Of a stretch of 64,000 bases of DNA, positions 48,427-59,860 are shown one piece after another. Origin of the DNA: Hetaerina americana (Eukaryota > Arthropoda > Insecta > Odonata > Calopterygidae); NCBI GenBank assembly GCA_022747635.1, contig JAKTNV010000026.1:5886007-5950006 (forward strand), read 5' to 3'. The notes beneath the pieces are model-generated. The model searched no databases. It worked only from the letters and a program-made list of their open reading frames with translations, and was not told where the DNA came from. Positions within the stretch are counted from its first letter, which is position 1. Each line of letters begins with the position of its first letter. The position numbers and the translations under genes are program-made.

Positions 48427-48647
48427 TATTTTTATTATGAGGATACGTTTATCGTAAATAAACTAATAAACTTGAATCCGAATGTTGAAATATCATCTTT
48501 TGGTAGCTTGATAAGCTGAAATATTGTTGCACTCCATGCCTAATTGCATGAATGCAGTCATTTAAGAAATTTGGGTAGAAATAGAATGTTGTGTTTATTA
48601 ATAGATATGAACATGTAACTCATACTTACAAATACGAATGGATACTA

Positions 48648-48680
48648 CGAGGGTCATCCGGAAAGTAGTACCCGTTCGTG
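48648..48680. repeat. mariner terminal inverted repeat, left
   Basis: 33 bases, identical to the inverse of 49368-49400. Confidence 0.95.
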
Positions 48681-48746
48681 AAATAAAAAGACAAAAGTAA
48701 ATATTAACAAACATAAAAAATTTTATTTGAAAGAGGATACTTTAAA

Positions 48747-48860
48747 CTACTTCTCAACATAATCTCCAAGCAAATTAAGGCATTTGTCATAACGTGTGAC
48801 AAGTTTCTGTATTCCTGCTGCATAGTCCTTCGCCGCCAGCTCATTGAGATACGCGAGGGA
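48747..48860 (-). pseudogene. mariner transposase C-terminal tail, out of frame
   Basis: After the deletion junction (about 48848-48862) the sequence continues in another frame with YLNELAAKDYAAGIQKLVTR and ends LLGDYVEK before the stop at 48747-48749. This is the standard C-terminus of mariner transposases. It is not translated from the ORF upstream because the deletion shifted the frame. The codons listed as open further upstream in this frame are a shadow of the DNA-binding ORF. Confidence 0.88.
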
Positions 48861-49239
48861 CCCATCTTGCACAAATTTTTGCATAATGCAGATGGTGTTT
48901 AACAATTTCATGAACAATTGTTCGAGAAACATTGGGAAAATGCTCACAGATGTCATCAATTGTGACGCGCCGATCGTTCCTCACGAATTCGTCAACTGAG
49001 CTCACCAGTTGGTCTGTAATGACAGACGGTCTCCCCGAACGCTCATCGTCGTGTGTGTTCCCCCTCCCCATGTTGAAGTTGCGACACCACCGCCGAACAG
49101 ACGACTCGTCCATTACATTGTCTCCATACACCTCCTTTAATTGGCGATGAATATCACATGGGCGAACGTTTCTTGCATTGAGGAATTTAATCACTGCCCT
49201 CACTTCACAACTGGCGGCGTTCTCAATTTTTTTAAACAT
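48841..49239 (-). CDS. mariner transposase DNA-binding domain, truncated ORF
   Basis: 132 residues from the ATG at 49237-49239. The frame also extends three codons upstream through a TTG, but ATG followed by FKKIENAASCEVRAVIKFLN matches the normal start of this mariner type. Residues about 9-57 form the first helix-turn-helix region (IHRQLKEVYGDNV, then SSVRRWCRNF). Residues 66-72 contain the ERSGRPS linker, and about 80-117 the second helix-turn-helix (VTIDDICEHFPNVSRTIVHE). The ORF then reaches CARWVP (residues 123-128) and leaves the normal sequence after residue 129, ending three codons later. In intact relatives the DDE catalytic domain follows. All three catalytic aspartates are absent, so the product could bind its own TIRs but not cut. 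The frame up to the deletion has no stop or frameshift. Whether it is expressed is unknown. Confidence 0.85.
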   Translation of the reverse strand: MFKKIENAASCEVRAVIKFLNARNVRPCDIHRQLKEVYGDNVMDESSVRRWCRNFNMGRGNTHDDERSGRPSVITDQLVSSVDEFVRNDRRVTIDDICEHFPNVSRTIVHEIVKHHLHYAKICARWVPRVSQ

Positions 49240-49367
49240 TGTAAACAATCACAGAAACAACACAGGCAATGCTAGCGTCACGCAACTTGGCTCAGAGAAG
49301 GCAGACAAGCCACTGAAGCTATCTGACCTCGTCCAGCGGCTACTCGCGTCGTCAGCACTTCATGCGG

Positions 49368-49400
49368 CACGAACGGGTACTACTTTCCGGATGACCCTCG
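49368..49400. repeat. mariner terminal inverted repeat, right
   Basis: 33 bases, identical to the inverse of 48648-48680; TA follows at 49401-49402. Confidence 0.95.
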
Positions 49401-52400
49401 TATTTATACATGATAGAAGTACAAAATATTTGCCATCAATTTGCAAATCCTTCTTTATTGTTAAATAGCAAACGGTTTGTGCTCTTTTCACTGAAGGTTA
49501 ACCTAGGTTTTACCTAGGATGGAGTAAATCTATGTCTCCGAGTTGGTCAGAAGAGTTTAACTTCTTGTAACAGAACCGGTTGAACGTTCCAAGAGCGTCA
49601 CTGTAGAAGAGGTTTTTCCTTCACTGGAAATGAAAACTCTAAGAGTCAAGGAAAGGACCTCAACGTCGCCATTGAGATACTGGAAGGCGCGGACGAGAAA
49701 TAGTTTTTAATTAACGCTAAGAAGCAGGGATTTACGTTTGCGTGATTTTTTACCATTCACATTTTGAAGAATTAGGCAGCAGTTCCTGAGAAGTTTATTG
49801 GAAACGATCCTCGTTGACTTCCAATTTCAGGGACCTAGTTTTCGGAATTTTATCTGAATACCTACCGCCACTCGAGAGTAAGGAAGGGAGAGAGAGAGAG
49901 GAATGAGGAAAAAGTGGGTAATTAAATTTATGAATGGTAAAAATTACGCGAACAACGGAAGGAAGGGTGAATTCTGACACTTAACCGACACTGCTTTGTT
50001 TTTTAAATAAAAGAACCGATAAAAATCTCATCACTCATGGAGCTTGCTAACCCGTTTATCTCGTTTTTGGTCGGGTCATAGAATCACGGGAAGGAGTGTA
50101 GAATATAATTATTGTTTCTGGCGCTTTAATGGGATTAGCCAGGGTGATAAGAGGATGAAACAATGAGGATGGAAGCGAGGTGGAGGAGGAGAAGAAACGT
50201 TGACGTCTGGATGCAGACTGGGGGGAGGAGATTCAGGAAGCGTCCTTCTGAAGGGAGTCTTTCCTTTATTTTTCAGAGGTATAGAAGGGAAAATTCTTAA
50301 AAGAGGAGAGATCAAGGCAATACAATAAGGTGGTAGAACATTGGTAGGAGGTGGAGGGAATGAGGGTAGCAGACTGGATTTTGAGTGGGCGTACAAGTGG
50401 AAGAGAGAGAGAGAGAAAGGTGGCAAAATGGGTGGAGGGAGAAGGCGTTCCTTTTCACCGAAGGAGCGGTGAGCAAGCGGATAAGAGACGAGGAAATATG
50501 GTCGTAGTACGACAGGCAAGATGGTGAGGACGGATGAAGGCTTGTGCGGGAGTGGGGGGGTGGGAAAGAGATAGGGGGGAGCTTGTTGAGGGGGGAGGAG
50601 GGGGGCTTGAGGATGATGGGGTGCGAGCGAAATCGCTGCCAAGAGAACGAGGGAGCTTTGTGATTCGAGTGAGAGAGAGAATTGACGCAGATAAGTAGAA
50701 CGAGCGGGCGGATGTGCCTTTAGAGAGAGAGCCTCACCGAGCTGAGAAAATGGGAGGGGGACGGTAGGGTAGATGAATGGATTGAATGAAGGGAAAGGAG
50801 AGAGTGAAAGGGAGGAAATAGCGGGTGAGGTAAAGGAGAGTGAAAATGCGGGGCCGAAGAAGTGAAATTTTGGAAGGTAGGAACGGGAGAGAGTCGAGTC
50901 TGCTGGGAGATGACTGGATGTTAGCGCATATATACATTGCATTATTTGGTGTTTTAGGTGTTTCGGTTGTCGAGGTCATTTCGTTCGTCAGTAGAAAAAA
51001 ATCTAGTCTAGTATAACCGCTGATATGTCAACGGACAACTTATTACTCAAGGCTCAGACGAAATTTAAAGGGACAGTGGTGGGCTTCGCGGAGATAAAGC
51101 GTTAAAATGGTCGAATCCATTACAACTCGATGATATTTTGACCTAGAGAACAGTTTTATTCGGGGATAAATGTGCCCATATCTCATACCCCAGCGAAATA
51201 TCTGCAATGGAGTTAAACTTCTGGTTCAGAATCATGTCGGGCGGAAAAAAATGTGCTGACCAATTCTCGGAATGAACGCCTAAAGAAGTTAAAAAACACT
51301 AGCAAGCACTTAAAGATGAAACTCAGATCTTCATTTTAGTGAAAAGGGCTGATAAACGAGGAAAAAACATCACAACATTTTCAATCAGAAAATATGAATA
51401 AACGCGGACAATCTGAAATGAGCTAGACGTTGCTCATGTAATCTTCCTTTCGAGTTCTGTTCGTAAGCATATGCAATCCCACAAGGAACTGGTTGGTATT
51501 ATTATAATTTTAGGCCCCATCAACGGCAGCAGTGTAAGATTATATGTTAGGAGTATTTTCAAGTGGACCTAAAACCATTCCACGAAGTGAAGCCTGGAAG
51601 TGTAAAGTATACGAGTATATGTATTTTAAAGAATTCAAGCGTTAATCAGCAGAAATTTGCTCGTAAACTATGGCATTCAATTATTTCCACAAAAAATGCA
51701 AAATTCCACTTTGATGACCAAAGGATGATCTTGCAATTCAATTTAAGCATTATAAATAAAAAGCACAATCATATTACCGTAAATAATGGAGTTGGTTAAT
51801 CTTGAAAATGACTAAAAAGTAGTAACAATGGAGGTAATGTATAGAATGAATATAATAATGGGCATAAGATGAAATAGTTTTTTGGGATATAGATTAGCAA
51901 ATAAGGATAGAGGAATGGGACGAAAGAAGTGTTCAATAGAACACATTTAAATAGAAAATATCGGGAGAATAGCTTAGCTCTTAAGGACAAAAGTTTTTAT
52001 GCTGCTTATTCACACTTTGAGCTACAATCACATTCAATTTCTGCACTTTAGTAAAATCTAGAATACGAGCTAAAGTTTTACGTCAAAATAGCCAGAAGAA
52101 GACTTCCGTGAAAGATATTTTTACACACATTTTATGGACCTGATGATGAAACAGGTAGTAGTGAATGAATACATTTTGAGAAACATTAATATTGCTCATT
52201 GAAGTGTTATTATATTTGCTGGCTTAAGATAGGAAATTAGATTCTACGGCTTAAATTATCAACACTAGACTAATCTTTCAAAGCAGAGAAATTAATTAAA
52301 ATCTGCATAGAATGAGGCAGTAATCCATACAATCGCTGTTACAGGGAGGAGTTAGGAATGGGCATGTTTTATTATTCAAGAAGTTATTTTTTAGTAGTAA

Positions 52401-52490
52401 AGTAGGTAAACGTACTTTCATCCAAACTCCACCCTGTACATTTCTGGTACAAAAAATAACCTACTCACAATGCAAAATTAGTAGAATAAA
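49401..52490. other. intergenic with large polypurine tract
   Basis: No recognised gene. It contains the purine-rich block at 49.9-50.9 kb, listed separately. Outside it, the frame at 51563-51799 is 78 codons with no recognisable motif. Confidence 0.5.
49880..50930 (-). repeat. polypurine (minus-strand polypyrimidine) tract
   Basis: The plus strand is dominated by G and A (for example GGGGGGAGGAGGGGGG near 50591). The complementary strand holds a 277-codon open frame, the longest in the window, made of Pro, Ser, Leu, Phe and His. It overlaps another open frame in a different phase. As in the other tracts, rarity of purines on the reading strand removes stop codons, so I do not call a gene. 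Confidence 0.75.
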
Positions 52491-52491
52491 T

Positions 52492-52915
52492 GTGAGCAAT
52501 GAGGAAATTCCAATTTTGATCAAGTTGAAAACGGGAGAGCAGGATATGAAATTGAATATAACCAAAAATCCTGGAATAATCGAGATTGAAAAGCAGCTGA
52601 GAAAAAGAATTTTCCGAGAAGGAAACAGTGAAGGGAGAAGTTGGAAATGTGAAAGGAGTAATGATATAGATGACATATTATGAGAGTGCAGGGAAAGAGG
52701 AAGTTGAGAATATTGGGGAAGGAATAGGTGTCCTCGTAAAAGTGGAGGATTACAGCTGGGAGTGAGAGGGCCAAGTGACATATACGAAGCATGGGTACTC
52801 TGAGGAAAGGGAAATTCAGTGGGAAGTTTCCAAGAATAGGAGGAAGGGTGATAAATAAATGTGCGGAAGTGGTGGTATGAATAAATGGAACTTTTCTCAG
52901 CAAGGAGCCCCGGAA
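52492..52915 (+). pseudogene. possible decayed LINE tail, uncertain
   Basis: Plus-strand translation with several in-frame stops gives WKCERSNDIDDIL, stop, ECRERG, then EYWGRNRCPR. The spacing of the two cysteines around an acidic patch and the I-L-x-E-C motif resembles the Cys-containing tail that follows reverse transcriptase or RNase H in some non-LTR elements. The first 64 codons (52492-52683) are open but unremarkable. No 3' tail or duplication was found. The minus-strand frames here (52461-52922, 52520-52903) are pyrimidine-biased shadows. Confidence 0.25.
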
Positions 52916-53915
52916 ATAACATGCTGATACTCTATTCCTCCATCCGAGGGGAAAAAAACGAGGCTACATCAATGCAAAAAGAAAGATTCTGAATGAAAGT
53001 ACATGATCATAAGTCTATGGAAACCGCATTAATGCGTTGGATAGTAATGTCATGGTGAAAATGGAAAATATGGAAGATAATTTAAAGACAGATCTATGGA
53101 CGACCTTTCCCTTGAGCCACCCATAAAAACCTTTTAGGGAGAAGTTATGGCTAATAAATGCCGAACGCATTTCTAGTGAGTACAAGCTGCGCACTCCTCA
53201 GCCCCGATTTTGTGATTCGTGAAATGGTCTTAAGATGGGAAGAACTAACTTGCAGTGAAAGGAAGAGAGAGAGGAGTTAGGAAGGGACGGGTGCGAAAGG
53301 GAAAGGCGATGTGAGGAATGAGAGTGGGAAGGCGGCGAATAAAGAAGGTGGGAGAAGAGAAGAAGGGGCGGAGGGATTTGGAGAACTCGAGCAAGATGGT
53401 GGGGCGGGCGGGTAGTTAACGTGATTTATGGTGGAAAGAGGAAGAATGACTCGTGAATTATTGGGTTATATCCAGATCTTTGGAGTGATGTTCGGCGGTC
53501 TTGTTATGCGAACGGAATGAATTATTTAAACGTTTCTCTTCTTTTATGAGGATTTCCGAGTGTGCTGGACTATCTTATTTTTATAATCTTCTTTCCTGTT
53601 TGCATGGGTCTCTAAAGCGATCTAGAACATTTTGTAACTCGGCCGATATGATAATGAATACAGTTAATGTGCTCATGTACTCGCCTTACGTGATGGTGAT
53701 ATTAGTAGCTAGTTTTTCAACGAGTTGTATCTAGTGTAATAGCCATTGTAAAACTGGTTTTTGGATAAATGAGCGCTTCGATGTGAAATAGCTAAAATAT
53801 GGCCGAGTTCTTACTGCTTGCTGAATATAGCAGAAACAATACAGCAGTTCTAGCAGTTAACCCATCTAGATTGTGTTTGGGACGAACTTGGTCAGAGTAG
53901 TTGGGATAAAAGAAG
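52916..53915. other. intergenic with purine-rich patch
   Basis: A purine-rich block at about 53225-53410 with AT-rich flanks. No recognisable gene. Confidence 0.5.
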
Positions 53916-54450
53916 AATAATGGCGTTAGGCAAAGATGCTTTAACGAGGAGGAAACTGAACCCAGAGAAGTTGAGTAAGGATATTTAGAATTTTTTTATT
54001 GAAAACTTTGATTTGTAGCGTGATTTTTTTACGGTGCGTGAACATAGTCGTTGAAGCAAGATGATAGACATGGACTGGAGGCTTATGAACTGTGGGAGTG
54101 GAGACTGATGAGAAAGATGAAATGGGCAGAAAGGAAAACAGATGAGAAAGAGTTGGGCTTGGTGGAGGGCAGAGGACCTTGTTGGCAGAAATCCAAAGGA
54201 AGCAGGAAAGGTGGATGAAGAGCGTTTTGATTGGCGATGCGATGCTGAAGACTGTCATGGAGGGGAGAAAGTTTTGCAAGTGAGGAATGGGTCGCAACAG
54301 GATAGATGTTGGGCGGAATGAAGGGAGGAGGGAAATACGTGACTTTTGATTAATAATATTGTCTGTTACCACATGGTGTTTGGTTAGAAAGAGCAAAAAA
54401 TATCGTTTTTAAGTCTATATCAATCGAAAACCTACCTTAATAGGTAGAAT
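53916..54450 (+). mobile_element. decayed LINE, family 2 copy 2
   Basis: This aligns with the LINE at 28876-29448 from GCGTTAGGCAAAGATGCTTT (versus GCGCTAGGCAAAGAGGCTTT) to the terminal hairpin CTACC-TTAATA-GGTAG at 54432-54447. The reading frame is destroyed by stops and indels: for example, codons matching LSKD are followed by TAG, and several bases are inserted near 53991-54030. It is clearly older than the 28.9-kb copy. The minus-strand frame at 53941-54396 is a shadow. The upstream boundary is approximate and could lie 10-40 bases earlier. Confidence 0.82.
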
Positions 54451-55330
54451 AATATTAATAGTAATTGATATTTGATAATATAAGTAGATACTTACTTATT
54501 TTTTAACAAATGGCCGTGGTAGTTATGAATAATAACTTAGTGCTCGCATATTGAGCATGAAATCCTAAGGCGTCATATGTTTGGAGTTCTATGCCAAGAA
54601 GTTGTAAATTTTTGCTACTATTTTATTTCACTCATTCTTGAATTCATTTAAAGAAATTGAGATATTTGAATAAATTGTGCGTATTAAGAATCAAGCACGA
54701 CTGAAATAAATTGGAAATGCCTTTTTAAAGTGCAGAATATGCCAAGAAATAGTGTAGTATCTAGTTTCTGTGCCGTGTATTAGAAGATTTTTATCGTGTA
54801 ATATGTATATGGTTTATATTGGTTTATATGTTTTATAATGTTTTAGTATTAATAATAAATGGACTCAATCACTGTAAAACTACTCGATTTTTATAGGTAT
54901 TATATAATATTTTTAACAATATGCGAGATTTGACCGGTTTATGTGAACCATAGAGAATATTGAAAATGGAAGGGGGTATTTATTCCTGTTTACCCTCAAT
55001 TTTCATCCAAATATTTCTTTTATATATTGATCATTTCATCCACTTCATTCTTATTATTACGTTTAATTTAAGTTATTCAACGTTTTTTTGCATGTTATTA
55101 GGCAGGGAGAAAGTTATACTGATATCGTTAGGTCATTCACATGATTATCCACCAACCACAGTTATCGATCCAAAATTCGGTTTCATATGTGAGGGTAGAG
55201 CTCATCCAATATCAAGCTTAACACCCTGTGGAATTCACATATCATGGGGTCAATTCCTTTCCCAATGGCGCCTTTGATTTCCCAGAAAGATTTGCTATAC
55301 TAAAAATCACGAAGCTGGTGGTGCGTCGAG
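54451..55330. other. intergenic, no gene recognised
   Basis: AT-rich. The 105-codon frame at 54960-55277 is rich in Phe, Ile, Leu and His and has no family motif. Its 3' end runs into what may be the body of the SINE at 55.33 kb. Confidence 0.45.
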
Positions 55331-55402
55331 GTGGTCCCGGGAATCGAACTCCGGATCTCCAGTCAGGAGCCCGGCGCTCTACCCATTGGAACACTACATG
55401 CC
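55331..55402 (-). repeat. tRNA-derived SINE head, family B copy 3
   Basis: The minus strand reads GTAGTGTTCCAATGGGTAGA (A-box region), GCGCCGGGCTCCTGACTGGA (anticodon-arm region), then B-box GAGTTCGATTCCCGGG. It is the best preserved of three related heads (with 19.12 and 19.70 kb). The anticodon loop could be read CTCCTGA, but the stem is not well paired. Downstream on the minus strand is CGTGATTTTTAG. The element end and target duplication were not found. Confidence 0.6.
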
Positions 55403-56188
55403 CTACCCTCCAAAACATGGGTGGATATGTCCGTACACTTTTTTCTATAAGGATCTATATCAGCCAGACATTTCTTAACCCACGATTAAACATCGAATTG
55501 AATCTAAAGCGCTTTTACAGCAATATATGCGGTATTCGACGACAAATATCAAGCACCTGGCCACATACAGATACCTTCCATTGGGAATAAATGAGTGAAA
55601 TTGTTAAGATTTGCCAGCACCTTTCGGCCTCGGGTGTAATAAATAATTGTAATTAATTGAGCAGTCTGTGATAACAGCCGGATAAAAAATACTTCTGGTG
55701 GTGGCAGTTCTAATACTTACTCACATCGGATATACCTAATTCCTTTCTGAAAGAAAAAAACTAAATAGCGTGATAAAATAGTTCTTTCTTCTGAACTTAT
55801 GCAACAGAAAATATATACGGAAAATAATTCATGGGATGGAATAATTTTCCATTTGCATTAGGGCATAACCATAAACTCGGCGTCGGTTTTAAGGTTATAT
55901 TCCTACTAAAGTATGTGATATAAGTTTTCTTAAAAAGAGTAATTTGAGGAAAAATCCCGCAAATAAATGTATGGAAACAAAAACGTCGCGTTTGGAGATC
56001 AATTTTTTTTGTCGTTTTCCATTGTAATAAAAAACCAATTAAGAAATGACAAATCACTCCGGAATTTTGACATTTTGAGTTGAATGATAGATAAACTACC
56101 GGCTAAAAGCGATATGGTCCATCGCAAAGAAGATTTTTCTCACAGTTACGACACATAAATATGTCATAACCTAAGTGGAGGGCTTCAA

Positions 56189-56226
56189 TTCGTTCATTTT
56201 GTGGGAGTTTCGTTCATTTTGTGGGA
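56189..56226. repeat. tandem duplication, 20-base period
   Basis: TTCGTTCATTTTGTGGGA occurs at 56189-56206 and again at 56209-56226, separated by two bases. Confidence 0.9.
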
Positions 56227-59200
56227 AAACTCTCCCGTTAGGAGAATATACGGGGAAGCCTGTTGCATCATTTAAGATATGAGATATGGGAATAAATATT
56301 TTCTCAAAATTATGACATTTAGAAATTCTGATTACTCGTACTTGCCAATCCTGTTGGTTTGATATCCTTTGTGAGTGTTTTATTAATGTGTAATCGAAGT
56401 TTGAATATCAATCAGAAATATGAATAATATTATTCATTTATATTATTTAATCTATTACCGCTGAACAATTATTCCGTGGTAATATAATACGTGGCTTACT
56501 TTGGGGATGATTAATTTATGCTTCGCAAAGTTATAAATTTAATTGTTAATTTCAGTCGGACATATTGTCCTTAGTTCGTCATAGTGAGTAGCTTGTTTTT
56601 TTATTTATTTGTGTACAAAATGAATGCATGGCTTTCTGCTGATTTTTTATGCATACTTACTTACGGTACAAGCATTTTTTCGTAAAATAGAATATTAACC
56701 TCGTGATACATTAAAGGTCATTGTATTGACGTTTCATGACTATGACATTCTATTTACTCCCAAAAATTCTACGTTATTATTGCTTATGAATTTAGATTTA
56801 GGATTTTGAAATAATAAAATTTTACGAAAATTCATAATGATTATGGAACACTTAAGTAAACTTTTTTTTGGAAAGTTTATCGCTTCACATTGTTTCATTA
56901 AATTAATAATCGGTAACTCATTTGATTTCGTGGTATCTCTTTGTCACAAGAGTTTGATCATCTATTGAAGAAACCATTTCTTAACAGAAAACTGCACTAT
57001 AGTATATGGTTCTTTAACGGCTATTTTCATGAAACTATCTCAATATACATAACAGTACGCTATGTTCATGCATTAGCTTCAATTCTTCTTGATTTATGAG
57101 CTTCAAATTATAATATGGGTACATACCAAAAAATAATATCCTTTAAACCATACTTCTGGAGCCAATCCCCGAAGAATAGATTGGGGAAAAAGAAGGAATT
57201 ATTAGAAATGGTTGGGGATGAAGGTACTGAGAGGACTAAAAGGAAAAGAAAAACTGAGTGGATTTTCCAGATTTCGTGAGACAGTGGATTTGTTAGGAAG
57301 AGATAGAAAGCAATGGTCCCACGAAGCATGCCTGGGAAGACTAAATAAAGGGATTTAGGAAGGAAGAGCTTTTTTAGGCTTTCGCCATTCGATGGATGGA
57401 TCCGAGGACTATAGCCGTGAATCCCAAGTTAAATTGGCAGTCGAGTCTTCATTATTCAACGCTTATATATTGTTTGAATTTAGTTTGTGATAATGTCATT
57501 TTTGTGAAAGGAACAAAACGCTTTTAACTTCACCATTACAGTTGTTACTTTGGTTGCTCTTATGTGTGGTATGGATGGGCCTTCTTTTTCCAGCCAAATC
57601 CAACTTCCATATCTCCTTTTATTGATAAGACCGTGATAATTGCTGGAAGGCAGTAGCAATATGTGCGTATAGTGTAAAATTTTCACCTCAAACATTTCAG
57701 TTCTACGTTCGAAATTAGTTTCTAGTAGATATACTCCTAAAACTATACTACTAAAACTTGTAACGTAGCTAAAACACGTACTAGTAAATAAATGTGTATG
57801 TGGACGTGAAACGGCACACACATCCTCTTTCGATACGTAAGTTTTTTGGTAGTTTCGATAGAGCTTTCAAATATCTTCATCGGAAATAGCTGTACACTTG
57901 TAATTTTATAAAGAGTCCATTGATTTTTCGGAAATACAATGAAGGAAAACGTTGAATTTCAGTCAGGGAGAGGGGGAAAAAATCGCGTGTTCATATTTTT
58001 GGACTTCATTTTATGCCATTTGATCAGTGTACCTCAGCTCTTCAACTTGCAAACTTCAACTGACAGTAATAAGAAAGTATTGTAAACAGTAAAAATCAAA
58101 GGTATTTTAGAATATGTATACACTCCATATTGTTCGCAGCCTTTTATTTGCTTCTACAAAAGACGTAAAATGGCCATGTGTTGAGTTGAAGTTTCTTTGC
58201 AGAGCTCTTAATGGGTTTGAAAATTGATTCAGGATACCAGTAAAGAGTGGATTTAAAACTGATCCCTAGATATCCAGCCGAGTACTTTAGTCAGTCCGAG
58301 GCGTCCTCCTGCACTTCGAAATTTTATTGTTTCATAATTTTGATTTTATGTAATATTTTTTATTGACTGTGACCTTACATTTCAAAAATATTGAATGCGG
58401 TCGAGGCAAATGATTTTTACCCTTTTTGTAGTTGCATTTTAATGCATATTAGCGGGTGACTACGTCTTAAGTAACTGTCGCGCATCTCCAGCATTGTCTT
58501 TGAATTCGAGCAAAATGAAATGATAATTGAAAGAAGAAATCACAGTTTATGATCCCAGTCTTGTATAAAGGTAATTTATTTCTATAGCAATCTCCTAAGA
58601 TGAGGAAGAGATATGGTTTTGGCGATTATTTTTTCTAAATAATGTCTCAGTGAATTTTATTCCAGAAGTTATTGAATATAAATGTAGTTGTAAGTTTCAA
58701 CGGTCAATTTTCGATTAATTATGAATAACAATATGATCAATTTGTCCATATGTTAGCATAAAAGTAGATAATTATGTAGCATTCCTAAATTCACGATTCA
58801 GCTTAGAAAAAGTTTTTCGTAACTATCTAATTTTTCAAATATACTCTGAATTATGCTTTCAAATTACATTTATTAATAGTTTTCAGGAAAATATTTCCCT
58901 CTCTTTACGGAGAAGGTGGCATGTTCGAATGATATTTGGCTATTTTTGTGTATTTAACATTGCAAATTATTGCTGACCTCTGAAGCGGACGATGCTTTCC
59001 TATCTATTTCGTTTGAAATAGCTTCTAGTGTGAGAAATATTAGCAAAGTAATGCCCCTGTTGCATTTTCAAAGTCATTATTTTTGTTTATCAGCAATATC
59101 ATGAGGCCGACTAATATTTTTTTACGCTTTTTTATGCAGTACTCAGAAAAATGGGTGGGCAGTAGTTTAAGCCAAAGGACCAAGTGAACACCATTTTTCT

Positions 59201-59469
59201 CTTTGGATTTCTTACAACCTTTTCAGGTTGCCTCCCCAAGCCATGCTGTGCCCTCTAAATTGAGACTTGGCCATTGAAAACATGAGGGGAGTACCCCTAT
59301 TTTTCTGGGTGGTATTATGACATAAATTGCCAGGATATATGGTTATCCCATTCTTGCGTGAATTGCAGGAGTGGAAAAAGTACGAGGAGGCTCTTCCAGT
59401 AGTAATGTGCCCCTCAGTGTTATTGCGAATGACGACGACGATGAAGATGGATTTCTACCGTGCAACGAC

Positions 59470-59860
59470 TCCACCGCGGTCTTCCGTTCTCGCTTTCTTT
59501 TCTTTCCTTGCTCCCAGCCACTCCCCTACCTGCGCCTCTCGAGTGTTTTGCTCTCCACTCCCCCTTGCGACGCGGATCAACCCCTACCGTCATCGCCTTC
59601 CCATCAGTTATGCTGATGAAGGTATTCATTATGCACCCGCCCACCCTCACAGCCAGGTCCCCGCATCTCGCGCCCTCCCCCGAGGATGAGGTTCATCCGA
59701 TAAACTAAGTGGAAAATCTCTCCATCTCATTTTAGCGTCGTCCGCGGGAGCGCCTCACGGGACCGCACCACCCCGTCCAACTTCCCTCCGTTCCCTCCAG
59801 CCCAATCCTCTCCCCTTTACCCGTCCTTTCCCTTCCATGGCGGAGGGTTGTAGTGGGACT
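59470..59860 (+). repeat. polypyrimidine low-complexity tract
   Basis: C/T-rich plus strand with overlapping open frames in three phases and no domain similarity. Same class as the 3.6-, 23.9- and 43.4-kb tracts. Confidence 0.65.

Larger units (their letters stand above)
48648..49400 (-). mobile_element. non-autonomous mariner with perfect TIRs
   Basis: A 753-base element bounded by identical 33-base inverted repeats (CGAGGGTCATCCGGAAAGTA...) at 48648-48680 and 49368-49400, flanked by TA at 48646-48647 and 49401-49402. Full-length mariners are about 1.3 kb, so close to 0.6 kb is missing. The minus-strand ORF encodes the N-terminal DNA-binding half of a transposase, then joins out of frame to its last about 33 residues. 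Perfect TIRs suggest recent activity, and the ends should still be recognised by a trans-acting transposase of the same family. This is the best-preserved mobile element in the window. Confidence 0.93.

Noticed and set aside
48932..49150. Plus-strand 72-codon frame inside the mariner
   Set aside because: It is antisense to the DNA-binding ORF, which has clear family motifs.
50109..50942. 277-codon minus-strand open frame, longest in the window
   Set aside because: It lies in a polypyrimidine strand where stop codons are rare. Another phase is open over part of it, and the translation is Pro/Ser/Leu-rich with no domain.
57118..57370. Possible further LINE tail (frames containing TERTKRKRKTEW, GRDRKQW)
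   Set aside because: Basic, purine-rich codons and two weak motifs, but no conserved reverse-transcriptase core, hairpin or tail. Too weak to call.
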